Assembly: GCF_014066305.1 (NCBI RefSeq) | Contig: NW_023501039.1 | Location: 62,001-126,000 of the forward strand | Length of the DNA stretch: 64,000 nt | Source of the DNA: Letharia columbiana | Lineage: Eukaryota > Ascomycota > Lecanoromycetes > Lecanorales > Parmeliaceae | Reading direction: 5' to 3' | Shown: positions 51,901 through 61,900 of the stretch, piece by piece | Layout of the letters: each line of letters opens with the position of its first letter | Numbering within the stretch: the first letter of the stretch is position 1 | Position numbers and translations under genes: made by a program | The notes under the pieces: generated by a model | What the model was told of the DNA's origin: nothing | What the model saw: the letters and a program-made list of their open reading frames with translations, nothing else | Databases searched by the model: none

Positions 51901-53618
51901 AAAAAGATAAAAAATAAATATATAATTTAATAACTATATTATACTTTTAATATAATTATAATAATATTAAATTATTTAAATAGAAGTTTAATATATAAAG
52001 AAGATAGTTTAATAATAAGAAGAATTAATATAAAAAAGAAAGTTTTAGAGAGAAAGAAGAGGGGAAGAAAAGCTTAGATATCTATCGCGTATATTAAATT
52101 TTTAAATTACTTTAAATTATCTAGCTTAAATTAAATATTAATAAAATACTTTCTCTTTAATTTTAAAGATTTAAATTTAAGCGAATTATATTTATTAAGT
52201 ATTATTATTTAATATAATCTTAACTACTTTTATAATAATTATAATTATTATTATAATTTATATAGATTAAAAAAGATAAAAGATTTAAAAGAGCGAGTTA
52301 ATAAGTAATTATCTTTATCTAATTTAACTAATATTAAACTATTATAACTTATTAAAATTTTTATATATTTTATTTTTACTTTCTTATTTTTAAGTCTTAC
52401 TATCTTTATAAAAATAATTATTCTTTAAATTAAACTCTATAATAATATACTTATAATAACGTATAATATATATTCTCTTTATTTCTAATATCGATACTTA
52501 TTAGAATTAACGTACTTTTTAATAAAATAAACTTTAATTAAAATTAAGAATAGCTTAATATTTATAGATATTTATATAAACCCTTTAATTCTTTTATATA
52601 TATTTATTAATTTATCTTTTTATAATAATTAAAGTAGAAGAGATTAAGTCTAATAATTTATTATAATAAATATTAAATATTAATAATAATAGCGATATTA
52701 AAGAGTTTTAATATAGATTAATTAAATAATAATTAGACTTTTAATTAAAATAAAAAGCGAAGAATAAGCTTAATTAAAATAAAAATATTAAGAGATCGCG
52801 ATAGCGAATAAATATATTTATATTTAAGAAGAAACTAATTAAAAAAGTAAAGAAAGTTAATATCTTAATTATTAATTACGCTATAATTATTAAAAAGTAT
52901 AAAGTTAAATATATTAATATATTATTATTATAATAGAAGTAAGCTTTTAAATAAATTAGATAAGATATAATAGATAAATAATAAATAATTTCTAATTCTA
53001 ATTATTATTCTAATAAACTTATATTTTAATAATATTATATAAAAAAAATACGCGAGCGTAATTACGAAGAAGTTTAAAGTTTTATTTATTACGTAAATTA
53101 TTATATATATAAATAAAGATAAAAGCTTAAATTAAAAGAAAATAAATAATATCGAAGCTAAATAAGATATAAGTATTAAGAATAATTTTATTATACGCGC
53201 TAATAATTAAGTAAATTCTATTTTTTAAGCTATTTAAAAGTATAATATAGAATTTAATAATAAGCGCTATTATAGTTTAGATATAATAATATTAACGCGC
53301 TAATTAATAAGTATTAAGCTATTATAAAAATCTTAAAATATTAAATATAATTATATCTAAAAGATAAAATTATAAATCTTTATTTATATATAATTAATCT
53401 AATATATAATAATAAAAAGCTTACTATAAAAGCTACGTTATTTAAATTAATATTTTAATCTTAATTATTATTATCGCTATTATATAAATAATATAAAGTT
53501 ATCTCTTATTTAAATATATTTAATTTTTAATTTTAATTATTATTATAGATATTATTAATCTATTCTAGAATTATTAAATATACTTTTATATACTTTCTAT
53601 ATTTAATCTTTTTTTTAT
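48991..53618. repeat. Tandem duplication of the R-spacer unit (copy 3)
   Basis: The spacer (48991-50369), R (50370-51053), the spacer again (51054-52931) and R again (52932-53618) follow each other in one orientation. The R-to-R distance is about 2.56 kb. Copies 1 and 2 have R-spacer-R only. The short ~21 bp array occurs twice (49136-49225 and 51676-51765). This is what unequal exchange between the two R repeats would produce. Confidence 0.75.
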
Positions 53619-54007
53619 ATATCGCGAGAAGATAGCTTAAAGAAATATAACTTATTATATTAAGCTATAATACTTTTAAGAGAATATTAAGAAATATATT
53701 AACTTTTCTAAATTAACGATTTAATAAAAAGACTATAATTATAATATATATAATTTTATATTAAATAGCGATATCGAAAATATATAATAGGTAGTATAAA
53801 ATTATCGTTAACGACTTTAATTATAAAGTATTAACGGATTTTTCGCGTTAACTAATATTAGAGAAAGATAAGCTTTTCTTATTATTAGTAGATATAGCTC
53901 GCTTTCTTTTATATATATAAAGTAATAAAATATAATTATATTTAATTTTATATCTTATTAATTTAGCGTAGTTATTAACTAGAATAATAATTAGAATAAC
54001 TACTTTT

Positions 54008-54199
54008 AAATATAGAAATCTTAATTAAAATATCTTATATATATATTATATTATAATATAATTTTATAAATATATTATATCGTAATATATATCGTTAAGA
54101 TTTTATATTATATTAGATATAAAATTATATAAATCTTAATAATCTATATTATATTAGAGTATAATATAATAGATTAATATTTTATATTATATTATATAA
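54008..54199 (+). repeat. Right terminal inverted repeat of element A copy 3, truncated
   Basis: aaatatagaaatctt to ttatattatattata. The outermost ~20 bp seen in copies 1 and 2 are replaced by ataataaaatag. Confidence 0.65.
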
Positions 54200-54228
54200 T
54201 AATAAAATAGCTATTAGAGTAAGATATC

Positions 54229-55755
54229 GGACGGTTTTAATTCATCTAAATATGCATCATTTCGAAGTAATAATTTGATATGGAATCGTGGAGAGCATAT
54301 AAGGTGGGATCTTGAAGAGCTAAGCCGTGTTCTTAACGATAATAGCCTTGTTGTCACTTAGTTTCTTCGCAGTATTCTTCATATTTACCTATTATAGTTT
54401 CTCCTCTTACTCTTTAATGTAGTAGGGATAATAGACCAAGTTACAGTGGTGTTCTTCGCTTACTAAATAATAATTTGATATAGAATCGTGGAGAGTATAT
54501 AATGTGGGATTTTGAAGAGCTAAGCCGTGTTCTTAATACTAGGAACCTTATTTCCGCTTGATTTCTCCGCAGTGTTCTCTATAGTATTCTCCGTAGTATT
54601 CTCCGCATTTGCCTATTGTAGTTCCTCCTCTTACTTCTTAATATAGTGGGAATAATAGACTAAGTTACAGTGATATTCTCCGCTTATTAAGTAATAATTT
54701 GATATAAAACCGTGCTTAATGCTAAGGACCTTATTGCCGCTTAGTTTCTCCGTAGTGTTCTCCGTATTCGCCTACTATAATAACTTCTCTTATATTGGCT
54801 GAGTGGATTGATGTGAGACCGTGGAGAGTAAACCTATTATGTTATTGCTGCTGATGACTGTCTCCATAATATTCTCCGCATTTACCTGCTGCAGTGATTC
54901 CTTCTCTTACTAAGTATCGGGTTGGTGTGAGATCGTGGAGAGTAGGCTTGTTGTGTCACTGCTGCTGATAACTATCTCCGCAATGTTCTCCGCAGTGTTC
55001 TCCGTATTCGCCTGTTGTAGATCCTCCTCTTGCTCTTTAATGTAGTGGGGATGATAGGCTAAGTTGTAGTGGTGTTCTCCGCTTGCTGAGTGATGATTTG
55101 ATGTGGAACGGCCAAGTTGCAGTGGTGTTCTCCGCTTGCTGAGTGATGATTTGATGTGGAACCGTGGAGAGCATATGACGTGGGATCTTGGAGAGCTGAG
55201 CCGTGTTCTTGACGATGGTGGCCTTGTTGCCGCTTGGTTTCTCCGCAGTGTTCTCCGTATTTGCCTGTTGTAGTTCCTCCTCTTGCTCTACCTCTTGTAG
55301 AGTATTAGACTGAGTGGCTAGCTGAGTGGCTGACTGAGTGGATGACTGATATGACGTGGGATCTTGGAGAGCTGAGCCGTGTTCTTGACGATGGTGGCCT
55401 TGTTGCCGCTTGGTTTCTCCGCAGTGTTCTCCGCATTTGCCTGTTGTAGTTCCTCCTCTTGCTCCTCAATGTAGTGGGGATAACAGGCTAAGTTGCAGTG
55501 GTGTTCTCCGCTTGCTGAGTGATGATTTGATGTGGAACCGTGGAGAGTATATGACGTGGGATCTTGGAGAGCTGAGCCGTGTTCTTGACGATGGTGGCCT
55601 TATTGCCGCTTGGTTTCTCCGCAGTATTCTCCGCATTTACCTATTGTAGTTCCTCCTCTTACTTCTTAATATAGTGGGGATAATAGGCTAAATTATAGTA
55701 ATATTCTTTACTTACTAAGTGATAATTTAATATAAAACTATAGAGAGTATATAAC
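54229..55755. repeat. GC-richer degenerate tandem-repeat cluster, weakly RIPped centre
   Basis: At least seven imperfect units, often 200-230 bp, share ttgatgtggaaccgtggagag, gggatcttggagagctgagc, gttctccgcagtgttctccg and ctgttgtagttcctcctctt. Unit starts lie near 54271, 54471, 54695, 54795, 54915, 55096, 55149 and 55524; some units are shortened. The centre (about 54950-55640) keeps CpA and TpG, while both sides are progressively AT-converted. cggacg near 54229 and its inverse cgtccg near 55755 may mark the edges. A 79-codon ATG frame at 55410-55649 exists, but it only reflects the repeat. No known family. Confidence 0.75.
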
Positions 55756-55758
55756 GTC

Positions 55759-56180
55759 CGAACGCGTTTAGTATAACTATAATATTTAAATATTAGTTTA
55801 ATCTATCTATTACTAGCTTAGAAGGAGTATATAGAGGAGAACGTATTCGTTTGGACTCTTTTTAAGAGCCTTTTAACGCGTTTATAAGTAATAATAGATA
55901 ATTATTAAGCTTACTTACGGCCTCGATTACTAATAATAACAAATTCGCTAAGAAGTAATCTAGGAGCGTTAGTAAGAAGCTCTAATTAGGCGAGGGGTAT
56001 TGAAGACGATTATATTTATATTAATAGAATTAATAGAATTAATAGAATTAATAGAATTAATAAAATAATAAAAGAATAATAAATAGATAAAAGGATTATT
56101 ATTCGATCTCGAACGCGTCTAATATAACTATTATAATTATTATATTTAAATATTTATTTAATTTACTAATAGTAGATTAA
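55759..56180. repeat. Pair of ~65 bp direct repeats flanking a short unknown segment
   Basis: cgaacgcgt(t/c)ta(g/a)tataact at 55759 recurs at 56110, followed in both by atatttaaatatt and a tta(c)taat block. Between them lies moderately GC sequence with cttacttacggcctcgat and a 9 bp microsatellite. It may be a small element with terminal repeats or a simple duplication. Confidence 0.45.
56021..56065. repeat. 9 bp microsatellite, five units
   Basis: Units of ttaatagaa repeated four times, with a fifth, ttaataaaa. Confidence 0.85.
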
Positions 56181-56329
56181 ACTTTATAATTTTTATAGCG
56201 TTAGAAAGCGTAAAGCGAGCTTTATAATTTAAGAAATTATAAGATAACTATATATATTATAAGCTAAGTACTTTAAAGTATAAAATTTCTATATATAAAT
56301 TTTTAATAAGAGAAATATAAGAGGGTTAT
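56181..56329. other. AT-rich spacer, nothing recognised
   Basis: Short RIPped interval between the direct repeats and the inverted element A fragment. Confidence 0.4.
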
Positions 56330-56455
56330 CGAGCTAATTTAGCCGGTTTAATTAAAGAGCGTAGCGAATCTAAATTAATAATTAACTATATATATAAATT
56401 TAAGATTTTCAAGCTTAGCCCTACCTTATTCTATTATATATACTAATATATACTT
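56330..56455 (-). repeat. Inverted fragment of element A
   Basis: The reverse complement matches about 1425-1545 (and 32090-32205 of copy 2): landmarks agcttgaaaatcttaaattta and aagagcgtag. It is less RIPped here (agcccta rather than agttta), so it preserves an earlier sequence state. Confidence 0.65.
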
Positions 56456-56472
56456 TATAATAAAAAATCTAA

Positions 56473-58989
56473 ATCTTTATTAACTTCTATTTAAACTTTA
56501 TTTAATTAGATATTATTCTTAGCTATAACGAAACTCTTATATTAGAAAATTATCTTTCTAAGAAATTAAGAAAGAAATTAAAGAAGATATAGTAGATTAT
56601 AGAAGATTTTATTATTTTAAAGACTATAAAAGAATATCTTTAAAAGCTAAATAACTTATAACGTGTTAATTATAAGAATTTTAAGTTTATAAAGACTATT
56701 ATTAAGTTAACTATAATATAAATATTAATAATAATACTCGTAATTAATATATATCTTATACTTATTATTAAGTTTAATTTAAATATAATTACTACGCCTC
56801 TAAATATTATAATTAATTTAAAATTAAGAAAATTAATATACTATAACTATAATAAGAAAGATTATTATCGAAAGAACTATATAATAACTATTTAAATCGA
56901 GATTAGTAAAAAGGCCTTTAAGGAGATATAACTTTACGCGATAGAAATAAACGAAGAATTTAAAATCGATAACGTCGATACTACGAATAGCGACGATTCT
57001 TTTTTCGAATTTAGAAAATAAATAGCCTCTTTTAAAGTTATAATAAGAGATATTTATAAAATATATCTAATAGATATTCTTAATAACGCCTTAGCACGTT
57101 ATTCTTTTTATATATAAATTACGCTATCTTTATAAGAAAGAGAGTATTTACTTTAAAACTTTCTTATAAATAATAAATATATTAATACTTATATAGTTAT
57201 AAATAAGTTCTTAATCTTAATAATATATAAGATCTTATATCTAAAACTACTTCTACTATTACGATGTAAATTACTAAGAAATTATAACGACTAGATTATA
57301 AAATAATTAATTATATACTATTTACTCTTTATAATAATAATAAAAGATTATCGAGAAGAAATATATCTAATATTAATTATACTATTAAAATATAATATAA
57401 TAATTAAAAAATTATAAATAAATAAATATAAAGTAATTCTTAATATATTATAAAATAAGATACTCTTTCTATCCGGTCGATATAATTATAATAATAATTA
57501 AATATTAATAATAAACGATCTTTTTTTTCTATTAACTTCGAAGCTTTAATTATCTATACTATTTACTCTTCTATCTATTATATTAAAATAATAAAGCTCT
57601 CTCTTATTTATCTATAATAATAAGATTAATTTAAATATCTTTTTATTAAATAAGAATAAGAATAATAAGAAGCTTAAGTTTATTAATATCGCTAAGATTA
57701 ATATAGCGACTTACTATTAACTAGCCCGTAAAAAAGATAATAAGCTATTTATATTAATAATAAATAAGATCTATAATATATCGCCTATATTATATACGCC
57801 TTTCTCTACTTAAATATCTTATAAAACTTATATATTAGTTAATAAACTATATCTCTACGATTTAGAAAAGAAATATAAGAGATATTATAGTTTTAATTAC
57901 TTTATTTAGATTAATAGCGTTAATAAGATTAATTCTAAAAAAATAAAACGTAAGCTATCTACGAAGTATTACGACTATCTTAATATTTTCGATAAAATTA
58001 AGACGAATATACTTCTCTTATATTATTCTTATAATTATAAACTCGAATTTAATAATAGCTTTAATAAAACGAAATTTTTAAAAAGTAGAATCTATTTAAT
58101 ATTAAGATATAAATTAAAATAGATAAAGAAGTATCTAGACGAATATCTAAAGAAGGAATTTATAATATTAAGCTATATACTATTCGTCTTATTTATTCTA
58201 TTCGCGAAAAAGTCGAATAAAGAATTATATTTTTATATGAATTATCGAAAGCTAAACGCTATTATTAAAAGAAATTAATATCTAATTCTATTAATAGATA
58301 AGATTTTAATAAGAATTTAGAAATATAAATATCTTACTTAATTAGATATTATAGCCGCGTTTAATAAACTACGTATATATCTTAATAGCGAGAATTTTAT
58401 TACTTTTATTATCTTTTTTAAAATATATAAATATCGAGTTCTTCTCTTTAGTCTAATTAACGGCTTAATTATATATTAATAATATATAAATAATATTCTA
58501 TTCGAATATTTAAACGACTTCTATTAGATTTATCTCGATAATATACTTATTTATAATAAGATAAAAAAGAAATATATTTAATATATTAGATAAATTCTTT
58601 AGAAATTAAGAGATATCGATCTTTAGATAAATATTCTTAAATATAAATTCTACGTCTAAAAAATTAAGTTTCTAAGCTTATTAATATCTATAGACGAGTT
58701 ACGAATAGATCTTATTAAGATTTAAACTATTATCGAGTAAATTATATCTATTAATCTTAAAGAGATATAAGCCTTTATTAAATTTTATAATTTTTATTAA
58801 CGATTTATTAGAGACTTTTTTAAAATAGTTAAATTTATAATAAAACTTATAATAAAGAAAGCTATATTTAATTAGTCTTTAATATATTAAAAGATCTTTT
58901 ACTTTCTTAAAGTCGTTATTACTAAAGCTTTAATTCTACGTTATTTTAATAGAATAAAAAAGATTATTTTAGAGACTAACTCTTTTAAC
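56473..58989 (+). pseudogene. gag-pol fragment of the chromovirus family
   Basis: Aligns with 12588-15062 of the large element, from the C-terminal half of gag through protease and reverse transcriptase into the start of RNase H. The zinc knuckle lies at about 56838-56880, with cysteines and histidine turned to tyrosine codons. The gag-pol overlap is near 57010. The RT box is at 58531-58542 (Y-L-D-N). It is more heavily RIPped than the large copy. It begins abruptly beside an inverted element A fragment and stops exactly at the terminal repeat of element A at 58990, so both ends are truncations. LTRs are missing. Confidence 0.85.
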
Positions 58990-59195
58990 TATTAATCGAA
59001 AAGATATAATATAGTATAAGATGTTAATCTACTATATTATACTCTAATATAATATAAATTATTAAGATTTATATAATCTCATATCTAATATAATATAAAA
59101 TCTTAACGAAATATTCTACGATATAGTATATCTATAATATTATATTATAAAATAATATATATATAAAATAACTCGATTAAAATTTCTATATTTAG
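58990..59195 (-). repeat. Solo element A terminal repeat
   Basis: tattaatcgaaaagatataat through aatttctatattta. As the reverse complement it matches the right ends of copies 1 and 2 over the full ~205 bp, better than the left ends do. Inward it joins element B rather than element A, so the rest of this A copy is gone. Confidence 0.65.
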
Positions 59196-59205
59196 ATATA
59201 TTTAT

Positions 59206-61900
59206 TATTAAGAAGTTAGTAGCTATAGTTAAAGAAGCTTACTACTCGAAAGATTATTTAAAAGAAAGTCTTTTACTTATATAAAGATTAATTTAGCTAA
59301 ATTAAATAAGAATTTAAAGAAAATAAATATCTTTAATATATTAAAAGAAATAGATCTTAGATTAAATCTCTTTTATATTCTTACTAGCTTAATATTAGCT
59401 ATAAATTTCTTAATTTTAAATCTAAATAATATTTAAAGTTAAATTATTATAAATAAGTTATAAATATATTATTATTTAGAAGAACTTAAGAACTTTAATA
59501 AGAAGATTTTAAATATTAATAAAGCTAGATTATTCGTATAATATAAGAGAAAGCGTTTTATTTCTAGAAGATATACTATTAAATCTAATTTAAATTATAT
59601 CGAAGTATAATTTATAAATATTATTAAAGAAGAGTTAATTATAATCTTTATCTTTATTATTAACTTATAAAATTTTATAAAAAACGCTATTAAAACTTCT
59701 AATATTTAATATAATAAATTAAAGATATTAATAGAAAGCTTTCGAATTACTAGTCGTAATATTAAAGTTCTTTAATAATAAAATAAAGAATTTAATTATA
59801 ATATCGCTTAAGCTAAGATAAAGATATTAATAATTAATATTTAGCTAAGTAATAATAATAGTTAATTATTTTATAAGCGAGAAATTAATAATAGACTTCG
59901 AGGTTTATATAATAGATATCGTATTAATATTATAAAACTTATTAAAGAAAATAAGAAATTTAAATAAGACTTAAAATATAAAGAGTAATAGTTAAAGAAG
60001 TAATAATCTTATATATTAGCTAATTTAAAAAACTTCGATAAGAAAAATATAGAGATTATATCTTATTAGTCGAGTATTTTTATTAATAATATTTATTAAA
60101 ATTTATATTATATCTCTATTACGAATCGCGTAGAGAATATAGAATTAAATAAATAATATCTCGATATCTTAAATTTTTATAATATTAATAATCGAGAAGT
60201 AAAATAGCTAACGTTAATATCTTAAAGCGAGATTTAAATAAAGCGCTATAATCTTTCTTATTAAACTTAAAAAAATCGATTATATATAAGATTATTATAA
60301 GTTTATTATATATAATATTATTAAAATAAAAGTAAATAAAGATATCTTAGATTTATATTAAATTATTTAAGAAATAATTAATAAATTAGATAATATATTT
60401 AAAATATATAATAAGATTATTAAATTAAATATTAAGATATTTAATTTTAAATTTAATATAAGAGTAATAGATAAGAAGAAATTATTTAAGAATTTTTATA
60501 TATAATTCTCTATAGCTATTACTTTCTTAGAATTTACGAATATTTATAAGATATTTAATTTAAAACAATTAATCTTTATATATCTAAAATATCGAATTTT
60601 AGAATAATCTTTTAATACTTTTTAAGAATTAATTTTTTTATAAGTATTAAATATAAATCTTTAAGCTATTAATAATACGTTAGATTTAAAAAGTAAGAAA
60701 GAAATTAATAAAATTAATAATAATTATAAAAATTTTATTCTCTCGAATAATTAGCGGAATTTTTTTTACTAAAAGAAATAATAGTATTACTATTAAAAAT
60801 TTCTATATATAAAAATATAAATATTTTAAATTATTAATAAATAGAATTTAAAAAGAAGATAGATATTTTAAATATTTAAAAACTAGATATTATTTTAGCG
60901 ATAATAGTACTCTATATAAAAATATAGATTTATTAATAAAAGAATAAGTTAATATAATTCTAAAAGTCGTCGATATTAAGAAGAATATTCTTATCAAATT
61001 ATTATAAGAATTAAAAAATTAAATATCTCTAATTAAATCGCTATTAGAGATCTAAAAGTCTTATATATAAAAATTAAAGAGTTAGAAATAGAAAGAATAC
61101 TCGCTTTTATCTCTCTATTCGCGTATATTATTATTATTAAAATCTCTTTATAAAATAAATATTAATTAGACTTTTATAGAAAAATTATTATATTAATAAA
61201 ATAGATTAAGATTAATTATCTTTTAAATATTAAAGCTTTAATATTAAGCTTTATAAATATATCTTTTATTAAAATAAATAAGCTATTTAAAATAGTATTA
61301 ATATAATTTTATAAATTATAATTAATTAATAATAAATCTATTTTTATTTTTAATATTATATATATAATCTTAATAAAACTTATTTTAAAAGATTATATAG
61401 AAGAACTTTAATACTTAATTATCTTATTAAAATAATTTAATATTATTTTAAATATATTATAGCTAGAATAATATAATTCTTATATATTTTTTAAATTTAG
61501 AATTATTATATTTAATTTAGATTATTATATATTTAACTATTTATTATATAATAAATCTATTATTATTTAAAGTAATAATAAATTTTTAAAAAAGAATTTA
61601 AATTATATAGTAAAGATTATATTTAAAAAAAAGAATATAATAAAAATCTTCGTCTATATCTTTATTAAGATAATTAAAAAATTAAAAAATTAAATTATTA
61701 TTATATAATTTTAAGATTTTAAATAATTTTTTAATTTTATTAATAAGAAAGTAAAGTTTATTATTAATATCGTCGCTATTATAATAAAAGATTATAAAAA
61801 ATTCTTTTATAAATTAAAAAAGAAATCTTTAATTATAAAATAGTTATAAAAATAAATTTTTATAATATATTATAAATAGCTAGATATTTAAAATCTTATT
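59206..61900 (+). pseudogene. Element B gag and upstream pol (broken)
   Basis: Plus-strand frames with RIP-type stops. Around 59860-60500 the translation is rich in Arg, Lys, Glu and Asn with helical character, as expected of a retrotransposon gag. It is placed as gag because a reverse transcriptase and integrase follow in the same direction. The first 1.3 kb is present in reverse at 10382-20009. Start lost at the junction with the element A terminus. No zinc knuckle or protease motif was found with confidence; the protease should lie about 61000-61800. Confidence 0.55.
59806..59810 (-). other. Uninterrupted target site corresponding to the chromovirus insertion
   Basis: gctta, the reverse complement of taagc, occurs once here within sequence matching both flanks of the insertion at 11077-19357 (…tatcttag.ttaagcgatattata… on the minus strand). 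It is the same B gag site without the element. Confidence 0.8.

Larger units (their letters stand above)
42009..54199. mobile_element. Element A copy 3, internally deleted and partly duplicated
   Basis: The left end and 42013-48640 match copy 2 from 20024 to 26395. The next recognisable block (about 48990 onward) corresponds to position 38350 of copy 2, so about 12 kb is missing, including the lysine-rich frame region. The right part carries the R-spacer unit more than once. The right terminal repeat stops about 20 bp short: the outer cttttcg block is absent. Degraded by RIP throughout; no gene recognised. Confidence 0.7.

Noticed and set aside
55410..55649. 79-codon ATG frame in the tandem-repeat cluster
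   Set aside because: It starts within a repeat unit and ends at the array's edge. It follows from the repeat sequence and shows no known domain.
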